A stretch of 11,918 nucleotides of DNA from Candidatus Aminicenantes bacterium UBA2199 (GCA_002327965.1 DCVB01000077.1:14585-26502); one strand, 5' to 3'. Shown: positions 1 through 6,895, counted from the first letter of the stretch. Numbers and translations: made by a program. The notes: a model not told the origin generated them from the sequence alone.

Positions 1-59
1 AAATTCCAAATAACAAACAATATCCAAATTCAAATTTCCAAAACGAGAACCAGGGCAAG

Positions 60-77
60 TGTCAGTGACAGTGTCAG
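60..77. repeat. 6-bp tandem repeat TGWCAG x3
   Basis: Three consecutive hexamers read TGTCAG, TGACAG and TGTCAG. The centre also forms a short palindrome (TGTCA-G-TGACA). Only three units are present, so chance is possible, but neighbouring blocks show the same style with other unit lengths. Confidence 0.5.
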
Positions 78-108
78 CAAGAGCCCTGGGAAAAGTTCTT
101 TTTTTTCG

Positions 109-140
109 CTTCAACGTTTCAACGTTTCAACACTTCAACA
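109..140. repeat. 8-bp tandem repeat YTTCAACR x4
   Basis: Four consecutive octamers (CTTCAACG, TTTCAACG, TTTCAACA, CTTCAACA) vary only at the first and last base. The next octamer (ATTCATGC) has decayed. The constant core is TTCAAC. Confidence 0.75.
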
Positions 141-183
141 ATTCATGCTCTTGAATTGGATCTTCGTTTTGGTCATTAGGTAA

Positions 184-231
184 TTGGAATTTGGAATTTA
201 TTTGGAATTTGGTGCTTGGGATTTGGAATTT
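184..231. repeat. TTGGAATTT direct repeats (4 copies), also inverted at 1-13
   Basis: Exact nonamers TTGGAATTT occur at 184-192, 191-199, 202-210 and 223-231; the first two overlap by two bases. The 13-mer at 198-210 is the exact reverse complement of 1-13, and degenerate inverted copies lie around 24-43. The spacing is irregular, unlike the strict periods of the neighbouring blocks. Confidence 0.75.
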
Positions 232-258
232 AATTCTTACTATTACATCTTCATCTTC

Positions 259-290
259 CCGTCAACCGTAAACCGTCTGCCGTATGCCGA
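259..290. repeat. 7-bp tandem repeat CCGTNNN x4
   Basis: Four heptamers (CCGTCAA, CCGTAAA, CCGTCTG, CCGTATG) followed by a partial CCGA keep CCGT in strict 7-nt register while the other three bases vary. A fixed core with variable flank is the same design seen in the 8-bp block at 109-140. Confidence 0.7.
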
Positions 291-318
291 GTGCCTGGTC
301 TTGTAATGCCAGGATCAC

Positions 319-346
319 TTGTATTTTGATCCCATTTGGTTATAAT
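319..346 (+). promoter_or_regulatory. Possible sigma70-type promoter for the TPR/propeller gene
   Basis: A perfect TATAAT at 341-346 is preceded by TTGTAT at 319-324 with a 16-nt spacer. Only the TTG of the -35 matches the consensus. A start near 353 would leave a leader of about 11 nt that just includes the AGAGG ribosome binding site (353-357, 6 nt before the ATG). That is unusually short, so the true promoter may lie elsewhere. Confidence 0.4.
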
Positions 347-363
347 CGCCATAGAGGTACAGA

Positions 364-2622
364 ATGAAGAAAGCCGCGATCTTTGTCCTTCTGGCGTGGC
401 TGGCCCTGGCGATCTTTCCCGCCCGCGCCGGCGACGATTTCAATCGCGCCATCGCTTATTACCTGGTGGGCGACCTGGAACTGGCCCAAAAGAGCCTGGA
501 CGCGCATTTCAGCAGCCGGCACCAGCCGACCGTCAAGCTCGGGTTCACCCTGCTGTTCAAGGGAGAAAAGTGGGAAGCCACCAAGAAGTTCCGCGATTAT
601 CTGGAAAGCAACCATCGCTCGCTGGAGTCCCTGGTCGGCATCAGCCTGGCCACGGCCGACGTCAAGAACTCACTGGCCAGCGACAACCTGCACAAGGTTT
701 TGCGCATGGACCCGGGCTTCGCGCCCGCGTATGCCTGTTTGGGGCAGGAGCATTTCCTGCGCAACGACTTTCCCGCCGCCGAGGAATACTTCAACAAGAG
801 CCTGCGCTACGCCAGCATCGCGGAATACAAGATCCTGCTGGGGGAGCTTCTGCTCAAGACCGGCCAGGCTCAGCAGGCCGTGGACCTGATCCGGCCCCTG
901 GCCGAATCCATGCCAAAAAACTATCATTACGCGTTCCTGGCCGCCCGGGCCGGCCTGGCGCTGGGCGACCTGGAGACGGCGGCCCGCTTCTGCGAGCAAT
1001 CACAGAACGCGCGCCCGGATTCCAAGGAAGTGCAGCTGCTGCGCGGGCAGTTGCTGCTGGCAGCGGGAGACCTGCGCCAGGCCAAGTCGCTGCTGGGCAA
1101 ATTGAAATTCGACTATTACAATCCTGCATACAGCCTCACGCTCGCCGAGGTCCTGGTCAAGCTGAAGGACCGCGACGCGGAGAAATACCTGTACGAAGTG
1201 TTTTCCCAGGACCCCTGGCACCCCGTCATCAACAAGCTGCTGGGGCTTTTCCATCTGAAGGACAAGAAGGCCAACATCCAGAACTGGATCCGGCGCGCCC
1301 TGCTCAGCGGCCTGCCGGCCCAGGAACTGCGGGAAGAGTTCCCTCCGCAGTACCGCTACCCGGAAGGGCCTTCATTCGCCATCTTCGCCGCCGGAAAGAT
1401 CCAATGGCTGGGCAACGGCCGCGTCGCGGTCGCCGGTGCCCTGCGCAGCGGCGACAAGGAAAAAATGACCATCCTGGATGCCGCTACACTGAAGCCGATC
1501 CAGTCGTTCGCCTATGAAGGCGCCATCCAGGAGATCTTTGCCGCCCCGCGCCAGGACAAGATCATTTTTTCCACCACCGCGCCCGGGAACGAAAAAGTGT
1601 ACCTCTACACTCTGATCGCGGAAAGGAACGGCTACCGGCTGAAGCCGGTGGTCGGTTACGCCCTGGACATGGCCAGCGTGCAGGTCGCCTTCAACGCCGA
1701 CGGCACCATGGCCTACGTCACCGACGGCAGCCTGAGCGACACGGCCTTCCTGTCGCCGTTTTCGACGGTGGGAAATCTGGGCCGCAGGCAGTCGATCTAT
1801 CCCGATCATCCCATCGCGGTGTTCAGCTACTCCTATGCCGGCGAACGATGGACCCAGGTCAGGAAACGGGAAGCGCTGCGCCATGTTCCCCTGGCGGACG
1901 TGCGGCGTTACTTCGCCGTTGCCGACGCCTGCCGCAACCATGCGGAGGTCGCCAAGCTCCTGGGAAAAGGGGCCGGGCTTGACATCACCACGTCCGAGGA
2001 AATGAAGATCCTGTTCGCTGCCGCCGACGACCATTTCCTGATCAGCTTTTCCGACCTGAAGAACGCCTTCCAGGGTTGGGCTTACGACGCGGGCCGCAAC
2101 CGGCTGTCCCGCTTCGACGAATCCATGTTCCTCGGCGCGAAGTACTACGCCGATCTCGATGTCGTCGCCTTCCATCCCGAAAAGAACGAGATCCTGGTCC
2201 TGACCCGGGACAAGCACCGGAGCCTGTACCATTTCAACTACCACTCCCTGCTGTACAAAAAGATCGCCGGCAACGTTCTGAAGGCAGCGCTCGCCCCCGA
2301 CGGCAACACCGTCTACCTGCTCGCCGAGAGGAGCAAGGCACTCTATTTCAGCGAGACCACCCTGGAGATCGTCCGCCTGTCGCCGTTTTATCGCAGCAAG
2401 GTCAATTCCCGGCGCGACCTCGAAGATATCAGCGATTGTTCCGATGCCAACGCGGTTTATTTCACGACTTACAACGGCGAGCTGCTGAAGCTGGACGAGG
2501 AGGGCAAGTTCACCAGCCGTCAGGTCTCCCTGGTCGGAGCGCTGCACCAGGTGTCGCCCGACAAGGAGAAGGCCGCCGCCTTCATCAACGGCCGCATCCA
2601 CGTTTTGGACTGGCAGGAATAG
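364..2622 (+). CDS. Secreted TPR and beta-propeller-like repeat protein, function unknown
   Basis: The 752-residue protein begins with a Sec signal peptide: Lys2-Lys3, a hydrophobic stretch to about residue 18, and an A-R-A cleavage site before Gly23. It is therefore likely periplasmic or surface-exposed. Residues about 24-330 are helical repeats of TPR character, with recurring patterns such as AIAYYLVGDLELAQKSL and LLRGQLLLAAGDLRQAKSLL. From about residue 339 to the end the sequence is beta-rich with propeller-blade patterns (AFNADGTMAYVTD, AFHPEKNEILVLT, ALAPDGNTVYLLA), resembling WD40 or YVTN-type blades. No catalytic motif is visible, so a scaffold or binding role is inferred. The start is set by the signal peptide and by AGAGG 6 nt upstream. 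The DUF4416 gene follows after 31 nt and may be co-transcribed. I do not recognise a named family. Confidence 0.85.
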   Translation: MKKAAIFVLLAWLALAIFPARAGDDFNRAIAYYLVGDLELAQKSLDAHFSSRHQPTVKLGFTLLFKGEKWEATKKFRDYLESNHRSLESLVGISLATADVKNSLASDNLHKVLRMDPGFAPAYACLGQEHFLRNDFPAAEEYFNKSLRYASIAEYKILLGELLLKTGQAQQAVDLIRPLAESMPKNYHYAFLAARAGLALGDLETAARFCEQSQNARPDSKEVQLLRGQLLLAAGDLRQAKSLLGKLKFDYYNPAYSLTLAEVLVKLKDRDAEKYLYEVFSQDPWHPVINKLLGLFHLKDKKANIQNWIRRALLSGLPAQELREEFPPQYRYPEGPSFAIFAAGKIQWLGNGRVAVAGALRSGDKEKMTILDAATLKPIQSFAYEGAIQEIFAAPRQDKIIFSTTAPGNEKVYLYTLIAERNGYRLKPVVGYALDMASVQVAFNADGTMAYVTDGSLSDTAFLSPFSTVGNLGRRQSIYPDHPIAVFSYSYAGERWTQVRKREALRHVPLADVRRYFAVADACRNHAEVAKLLGKGAGLDITTSEEMKILFAAADDHFLISFSDLKNAFQGWAYDAGRNRLSRFDESMFLGAKYYADLDVVAFHPEKNEILVLTRDKHRSLYHFNYHSLLYKKIAGNVLKAALAPDGNTVYLLAERSKALYFSETTLEIVRLSPFYRSKVNSRRDLEDISDCSDANAVYFTTYNGELLKLDEEGKFTSRQVSLVGALHQVSPDKEKAAAFINGRIHVLDWQE

Positions 2623-2653
2623 GAGAGGGGCAAAAAGGGGCGAAGCCTCGGCC

Positions 2654-3202
2654 ATGTCGACGCGCAGCGAATTCAAGCCTGTGAAGTTCTTCTGCGGCCT
2701 GATCTATGGCCGGGAAGCGGCTGCGGAGGCGGCGCTCGCCCCCCTGCAGGAGATCGTCTCCGCAATCGACGACCGCTCGCCTTCCATTCCTTTCGCCGCC
2801 ACCGACTACTACCGGAGCGAGATGGGGGAGCCCCTGCTGCGCCGCTTCGTATCCTTTCGCGAATGGCTGCCGCCCGGGCGCCTGGCGGCGGTCAAGATCG
2901 CGGCCATGCGCCTGGAGGAGACGCTCGCCGCCGCGGGCCGGCGGACGGTGAACCTGGACCCGGGCTACCTGTCCGAGGCCAACGTCGTCATCGCCACGGC
3001 CAAGAACCATTACCACCGCGTGCCGCTGGCCGACGGCATCTATGCCCACCTGGAGTACGTGCTGAAGGACGGCCGCATCCAATTCCTGCCCTGGACGTAC
3101 CCGGATTTCAAGACCGAAGCCTACCTCGCTTTTTTTAGGCGCCTGCTGGAAACCCACCGTCGCGAGCGTAAAGGAGCGTTCAGGAAAGCGTCTGTCGTCT
3201 GA
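2654..3202 (+). CDS. DUF4416 family protein
   Basis: This 182-residue protein matches the usual size and conserved pattern of DUF4416: PVKFFCGLIY near the N-terminus, FAATDYYRSEMGEPLLRRF (about 47-65), a lysine-containing helix, VNLDPGYLSEANVVIATAKN (about 99-118), then HRVPLADGIYAHLEY and a C-terminal LPWTYPDF. Members are soluble and of unknown function; some are labelled GTP-binding in databases without a clear P-loop, and none is visible here. The ATG at 2654 has only a distant G-rich tract as ribosome binding site (around 2636-2640), suggesting translation coupled to the upstream gene. The last residues and the TGA stop lie inside a 14-bp tandem repeat, so the extreme C-terminus is repeat-derived. 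Confidence 0.88.
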   Translation: MSTRSEFKPVKFFCGLIYGREAAAEAALAPLQEIVSAIDDRSPSIPFAATDYYRSEMGEPLLRRFVSFREWLPPGRLAAVKIAAMRLEETLAAAGRRTVNLDPGYLSEANVVIATAKNHYHRVPLADGIYAHLEYVLKDGRIQFLPWTYPDFKTEAYLAFFRRLLETHRRERKGAFRKASVV

Positions 3203-3220
3203 CGTCTGTCGTCTGACGTC
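3189..3220. repeat. 14-bp tandem repeat spanning the DUF4416 stop codon
   Basis: Two exact copies of CGTCTGTCGTCTGA (3189-3202 and 3203-3216) are followed by a partial CGTC (3217-3220). The first copy supplies the last codons and the TGA stop of the upstream gene. The array fills most of the 24-nt gap to the convergent gene ending at 3227. Confidence 0.9.
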
Positions 3221-3226
3221 TTCTTT

Positions 3227-3889
3227 CTAATGGCTTACGCCCACCCCGGCCGCCTCGGGAAGCTCCTGGTTGTAGGGCGAAGCGTTCACTTTGGCGACAT
3301 AGCCGGTATTGTTGTAAAGGTAGCCGTTGTTGTAAAGGAAGAGGGCGCGGCGCAGGTCGCCGCCGGCGATGTCGTGGTACTGCTTCAGGATGCGCAACCC
3401 CAGGTCGATATTGTAGTCGACGTCAAAGATGCGCGCCTTGTCGATCGCCAGCTCGTCCTTCCATACCGAGTAGCGGACCTGCATCAGGCCATAGGCGCCG
3501 GCCGTGGATAAGGCCAGGGGATTGAAGGCGCTCTCCACCTGGATGACCGACAGGACCAGGTTGGGATGGAACCCGTAGCGCCGGGCCTTGCGGAAGGCCA
3601 CGTCGACGATGCGCGAGAACTCGGGGAACTTCTTCTGGAATGTGGCGCTCTTGAATTCGAGCAGCTCGAGATGGTCGGCCTTCGCCTGCTGCGCCAGCTT
3701 CTCCTCGCTCAATTGCAGCACCCGCTCGTGGGACTCGCCCAGGCGTTCCTGCAGATACTGAACGTGGGCCAGGCTGCGCTCATAGTTGCGATTGGTCACG
3801 GTCAATTGCGCCAGCAGCGACGCCAGAGCGACCAGGGCCAGGACCGACAGCACGACAGCGAACCGTTTCACCGGGTTGGTTGCAAACAT
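3227..3889 (-). CDS. Membrane-anchored SLT-type lytic transglycosylase
   Basis: This 220-residue protein probably cleaves the MurNAc-GlcNAc bond of peptidoglycan from the periplasmic side. Residues about 10-31 form one uncleaved signal-anchor helix. Residues 35-75 look like a coiled coil (heptads rich in L, E, Q). The SLT goose-type lysozyme domain fills about 90-215: the catalytic Glu119 lies in VIQVESAFNP, followed by the GAYGLMQV motif (131-138), a YNIDLGLRIL helix and ALFLYNNG. The frame is open far upstream on this strand, but the ATG at 3889 is chosen because AGGTGG sits just before it, the signal anchor follows at once, and upstream sequence is shadow of the divergent hydrolase. A promoter candidate lies at 3917-3945. 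The named subfamily is uncertain. Confidence 0.88.
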   Translation of the reverse strand: MFATNPVKRFAVVLSVLALVALASLLAQLTVTNRNYERSLAHVQYLQERLGESHERVLQLSEEKLAQQAKADHLELLEFKSATFQKKFPEFSRIVDVAFRKARRYGFHPNLVLSVIQVESAFNPLALSTAGAYGLMQVRYSVWKDELAIDKARIFDVDYNIDLGLRILKQYHDIAGGDLRRALFLYNNGYLYNNTGYVAKVNASPYNQELPEAAGVGVSH

Positions 3890-3916
3890 GGGCCACCTGC
3901 CTGAAAAAGCCCAAAC

Positions 3917-3945
3917 AGTATAAGGAGTTGAAAATGAAAACGCAA
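3917..3945 (-). promoter_or_regulatory. Promoter candidate for the lytic transglycosylase gene
   Basis: Read on the minus strand, TTGCGT (3940-3945) and TATACT (3917-3922) are separated by 17 nt. The -10 matches five of six consensus bases and the -35 keeps TTG. Transcription would begin near 3910, giving a leader of about 20 nt with the AGGTGG ribosome binding site. Confidence 0.5.
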
Positions 3946-3972
3946 GCCTTTCGGCAAAATTAACGGATCTGC

Positions 3973-4000
3973 TTGCGATCCATGAGAAAAACGCTATAAT
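3973..4000 (+). promoter_or_regulatory. Promoter candidate for the alpha/beta hydrolase gene
   Basis: TTGCGA (3973-3978) and a perfect TATAAT (3995-4000) are separated by 16 nt. The -35 matches four of six consensus bases. A start near 4007 gives a leader of about 36 nt carrying a strong AAGGAGG ribosome binding site just before the ATG at 4043. It is divergent from and does not overlap the transglycosylase promoter. Confidence 0.55.
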
Positions 4001-4042
4001 GGCTGCCATGCCCGGGAACGGGCGCGCCGGAAGGAGGTCCTC

Positions 4043-5473
4043 ATGAGACGATGCGTGGCATTTCTCGCTTTCTTTTTGATCTTCATTGTTCTCCCCGGTG
4101 GCGATATCGCCCCGGAGAAGCTGCGGGGGCCCTGGGAAGGGGCGATCTCGATCATGGGCCAGGAGCTGGGCATCATCGTCCGCTTCGACGAGAACGGCGG
4201 CATCCTGAAGGGAACGATCGATATCCCCATGCAGATGGCCGCCGACCTGCCCTTGAGCAACCTGAAGCGGGAAGGCGAACGCATCCATTTCGAACTCGCG
4301 GCCGGTCCCGGCGTCGCCGTTTTTGACGGCGTCATCCATCAGGGCAACATGGCCGGAGATTTCACCCAGGCCGGGATCAAGGGCTCCTTCAAGCTCCTGA
4401 AGGCCGGGGAAAAGGCGCTGAAGCCGGCTGCCGTTCCGCAAAAGACCGTCCCATTGCCATACAGGGCCGAGGAGGTCGTGCTGAAGAACGGCGAGATCCA
4501 GTTGGCGGGGACACTGACCCTTCCCGAGGGCAAGGGGCCATTCCCCGCGGTCATCATGATCACCGGCAGCGGCACCCAGAACCGCGACGAGGAGATTTTC
4601 GGCTTCAAGATCTTCGGCGTCATCGCCGATCACCTGACGCGCAGGGGGATCGCCGTCCTGCGCTGCGACGACCGCGGCCTGAAAAACCCCGCCGCCGCCG
4701 TGGCGGCTACATCGAAGGACTTTGCCGGCGACGTCGTGGCCCAGGCCCGCTTTCTGCAGTCCAGACCGGAGATCGCCCTTGACCGGATCGGACTGCTCGG
4801 GCACAGCGAGGGGGGGATCATCGCCCCGCTGGCCGGGCGTGACCACGAATTCGCCTTCATGGTGCTCATGGCCGGAACGGCAGTCAACGGCCGGGAGGTC
4901 CTCCTCGAACAGATCGCCCGGATCGCCCGGGCCGACGGGGCGGAAGAAGCTGAGATCGCCGCGGCCGTTGCCAGCCAGAAGCGGGCCTATGAACTCCTCG
5001 ATCAGCCGGACGGGAAAAAGGAGATCGAAAAGATGATCGCCGACCAGGTGCACGGCAGCCTGGCCAAAATGACTCCCGAACAGCGGCAGGCCGTCGCCGA
5101 CCCTGAAGCCTATGTCCAAAGCGCCACCGCCGCGCAAATGGCCGCCCTCCATTCCCCGTGGTTCCTTCATTTCCTGGACTATGACCCGGCGCCGGCGCTC
5201 GAGAAGGTGAAATGCCCGGTACTGGCCCTGTTCGGCGAAAAGGACACCCAGGTCTCGCCCCGGCAAAACATGCCGGCAATGGAGAAGGCCTTGCAGAAGG
5301 GGGGCAACAAAGACGTGAGATTCAAGGTCTTTCCCGACGCCAACCACCTCTTTCAGAAGGCGAAAACCGGCAGCCCATCCGAATACGCTTCCCTGGAGAA
5401 AGCTTTCGTTCCCGATTTTCTGGAGACGATTTCCTCCTGGATACTGGAAAAGACTCAAGGGATAAACAAATGA
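4043..5473 (+). CDS. Secreted alpha/beta-fold hydrolase with N-terminal beta-rich domain
   Basis: This 476-residue serine hydrolase has a signal peptide (M-R-R, then hydrophobic residues to about 18) and so acts outside the cytoplasm or is anchored there. Residues about 28-122 are a beta-rich module of short strands (WEGAISIMGQELGIIVRF onward), often seen before this hydrolase type. The alpha/beta-hydrolase domain follows at about 143-470: an oxyanion-hole region MITGSGTQNRDEE (172-184), nucleophile Ser255 in GHSEGG, acid Asp401 in FGEKDTQV and His435 in PDANHLF. Together they form a complete triad. An insertion at about 285-375 probably forms a cap. The substrate cannot be inferred; esterase or peptidase-like activity is possible. 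The start has AAGGAGG 5 nt upstream. It is divergent from a lytic transglycosylase. Confidence 0.88.
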   Translation: MRRCVAFLAFFLIFIVLPGGDIAPEKLRGPWEGAISIMGQELGIIVRFDENGGILKGTIDIPMQMAADLPLSNLKREGERIHFELAAGPGVAVFDGVIHQGNMAGDFTQAGIKGSFKLLKAGEKALKPAAVPQKTVPLPYRAEEVVLKNGEIQLAGTLTLPEGKGPFPAVIMITGSGTQNRDEEIFGFKIFGVIADHLTRRGIAVLRCDDRGLKNPAAAVAATSKDFAGDVVAQARFLQSRPEIALDRIGLLGHSEGGIIAPLAGRDHEFAFMVLMAGTAVNGREVLLEQIARIARADGAEEAEIAAAVASQKRAYELLDQPDGKKEIEKMIADQVHGSLAKMTPEQRQAVADPEAYVQSATAAQMAALHSPWFLHFLDYDPAPALEKVKCPVLALFGEKDTQVSPRQNMPAMEKALQKGGNKDVRFKVFPDANHLFQKAKTGSPSEYASLEKAFVPDFLETISSWILEKTQGINK

Positions 5474-5619
5474 AGCTTTCGACCCGGGAAATAGACCAAA
5501 TATCCCGTGCCGCAGTTTTCCCGGCTCCTGCTTACGTGCCGGATGCAGCGCCCCTGGAAGCGACGGCGCATAAAAATTATGCACGGGGTTCTATTGCTGC
5601 CAGGGTTGTGATAATATGA
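5470..5619 (+). CDS. Possible small ORF overlapping the hydrolase stop (49 aa)
   Basis: An ATGA overlap joins the hydrolase stop (5471-5473) to an ATG at 5470 that opens 49 codons starting MKLSTREIDQISRAAV. The geometry is that of translational coupling. The product has no recognisable motif, no signal peptide and an Ala/Pro-rich middle, and its end runs through the AT-rich palindrome at 5568-5582. It may be fortuitous. Confidence 0.2.
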   Translation: MKLSTREIDQISRAAVFPAPAYVPDAAPLEATAHKNYARGSIAARVVII

Positions 5620-5816
5620 ATTCATGCACAAGCCGGTTCAAATTGAATTTCCCGTTATGATCTGGCCCGGCACTTCAAGGGAGAATTGAGAGAACCCGTT
5701 TTTCTTGAAAGGTCGTGAACCAAAGAACTTTGTGCCGATGCGTATCGCCGATATATCATGTGTGTCAGGAAAGTGGCTTGCCTTAGTGCGCGACTCAACA
5801 TGACAAGGAGGAATTC
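5474..5816. other. Intergenic region before the polysaccharide operon
   Basis: No confident gene lies in this 343-nt stretch apart from the doubtful small ORF at its left end. It contains a 15-nt palindrome at 5568-5582 (GCATAA-AAA-TTATGC), an extended -10-like TGTGATAAT at 5607-5615 without a good -35, a separated inverted repeat TTCAAG/CTTGAA (5674-5679 and 5704-5709), and a promoter candidate at 5730-5759. No clear rho-independent terminator for the hydrolase was found. Confidence 0.6.
5730..5759 (+). promoter_or_regulatory. Possible promoter of the polysaccharide operon with a palindrome in its spacer
   Basis: TTGTGC (5730-5735) and TATCAT (5754-5759) are 18 nt apart. The -10 matches five of six consensus bases and the -35 only TTG. 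An 11-nt palindrome TATCG-C-CGATA (5743-5753) abuts the -10 on its upstream side, where a repressor or activator site could sit. The leader to the ATG at 5817 would be about 50 nt. Confidence 0.3.
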
Positions 5817-6893
5817 ATGCATATTCTGATCACTGGGGGAGCCGGTTTCATCGGCTCCAACCTGGCGGCGCACCACTTGCGCAAGGGCGATACCGTCTTT
5901 GCCGTGGATGACCTGAGCACCGGTTCGCGCATCAACATCGTCCCCTTCGAGACGCAGGAGAATTTTCGCTTTGCCCAGGCTGACATCATCGATTGGGACG
6001 GCTTGGACAAGGCCGTGGCCTGGGCCGACCGCATCTATCATATGGCCGCCATCGTCGGCGTATTTCGCGTCCTGGAGGATCCCATCCGGGTTCTGGAAGC
6101 GAACATCGGGGGCAGCGAGCGGTTGCTGAAACTCGTCCAGCAGGGAGGCTGGAAACCGCAGATCGTCCTTGCTTCCACGTCGGAGGTCTATGGGCACGGG
6201 ATCCGTTGCGATTTGCGCCCGGAAGGGGGTCCGTCCGGCGCGCCGACATGCGTCATGCCCCGCGATTTTCGCGAGAGCGACGAGCTGATCATGAGCTCGG
6301 ACATCAGCCTGCGCTGGAACTATTCAACCAGCAAGCTGGCGGACGAAGCCTATGGCCTTTCCTACCAGCGCCGGTTCGGGCTGCCCCTGGTGGTCGTCCG
6401 ATTTTTCAATACCATCGGGCCGAGGCAGACGGGAAAGTATGGCATGGTCGTGCCCCGTTTTGTCGGACAGGCCCTTGCCGGCGGCCCCATCACCGTATAC
6501 GGCGACGGCACGCAAACCCGCTGTTTTTGCGATGTGCGCGATACGGTGGTCATTCTCGACCGGCTGGCATCCAACCCGGCGAGCTATGGCCAGATCGTGA
6601 ACGTCGGCAACAACCGCGAGATCTCCATGAACGACCTCGCCCGCCTTGTGATCGAGCGCAGCGGGAGCAGGGCAACGGTCATCCATGTGCCGTACCGGGA
6701 GGCCTACAGCGAGGTTTTCGAGGAGATCTTTCACCGGCGGCCTGACATGAAACGCATGCTGGAGCTCTCCGGCCATGCCCCGCAATGGGCTCTCGAACAG
6801 ACCCTGGACGACCTTATCGCAGCCAAGCGGCTTGAGGCCGCTGCCCCTTCTGTGGAAGCCGCGACAGGCGGCGATGCGAAGCAATTGGAGTGA
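5817..6893 (+). CDS. Extended SDR NAD-dependent nucleotide-sugar epimerase/dehydratase
   Basis: This 358-residue cytoplasmic enzyme probably epimerises, dehydrates or decarboxylates a nucleotide sugar. The Rossmann glycine motif GGAGFIG is at 7-13, with an acidic NAD-binding end of strand beta2 (VDDLSTG, 30-36). The catalytic centre comprises STSEVYG (120-126) and Tyr169-x3-Lys173 in WNYSTSK. Substrate-side motifs follow: RFFNTIGPRQTG (195-206), VYGDGTQTRCFCDVRD (227-242) and NVGNN. The distance between STSEVYG and the catalytic Tyr (about 43 residues after the Gly) is longer than in GalE, with an inserted loop at about 130-165. RCF-DVRD resembles UDP-glucuronate decarboxylase and 4-epimerase relatives. 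AAGGAGG precedes the ATG. Only 2 nt separate it from the glycosyltransferase ATG, so it most likely supplies that enzyme's donor sugar. Confidence 0.9.
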   Translation: MHILITGGAGFIGSNLAAHHLRKGDTVFAVDDLSTGSRINIVPFETQENFRFAQADIIDWDGLDKAVAWADRIYHMAAIVGVFRVLEDPIRVLEANIGGSERLLKLVQQGGWKPQIVLASTSEVYGHGIRCDLRPEGGPSGAPTCVMPRDFRESDELIMSSDISLRWNYSTSKLADEAYGLSYQRRFGLPLVVVRFFNTIGPRQTGKYGMVVPRFVGQALAGGPITVYGDGTQTRCFCDVRDTVVILDRLASNPASYGQIVNVGNNREISMNDLARLVIERSGSRATVIHVPYREAYSEVFEEIFHRRPDMKRMLELSGHAPQWALEQTLDDLIAAKRLEAAAPSVEAATGGDAKQLE

Positions 6894-6895
6894 AC

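Larger units (their letters stand above)
1..363. other. Gene-free AT-rich intergenic region with short-repeat mosaic
   Basis: No convincing coding region is present. The base composition is far more AT-rich than the flanking genes. The stretch is built from consecutive blocks of short degenerate tandem repeats with unit lengths of 6, 8, about 9-10 and 7 nt (listed separately), joined by low-complexity sequence including a T-run at 98-106. Positions 1-13 are an exact reverse complement of 198-210, so the TTGGAATTT family occurs in both orientations and may continue beyond the left edge. The last 45 nt hold a promoter candidate and a ribosome binding site for the gene at 364. No RNA gene was recognised. 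Confidence 0.75.

Noticed and set aside
1..300. CRISPR array or phage attachment site
   Set aside because: The repeat units are 6-10 nt in contiguous blocks, with no 25-40 nt repeats, no spacers, no cas genes and no integrase or tRNA nearby.
1372..2676. Long open frame (434 codons) antisense to the TPR/propeller gene
   Set aside because: It is a mirror of codon bias in a GC-rich gene. The sense strand encodes a signal peptide and clear repeats, while the antisense product shows no motif.
3922..3963. Nine-codon leader-like ORF with AAGGAG site before the hydrolase
   Set aside because: It lies upstream of the best hydrolase promoter and overlaps the antisense promoter elements, so it would not be on the transcript. 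Its AAGGAG overlaps the reverse of a -10 element and looks coincidental.
3890..5584. Upstream extension of the transglycosylase frame to 785 residues
   Set aside because: The extension lies entirely antisense to the hydrolase and its leader and shows no domain. A signal anchor and ribosome binding site mark the start at 3889.
5674..5709. Inverted repeat TTCAAG/CTTGAA with an internal T-run, considered as a terminator
   Set aside because: The stem is only 6 bp with a 24-nt loop, and the T-run lies inside the loop rather than after the stem.
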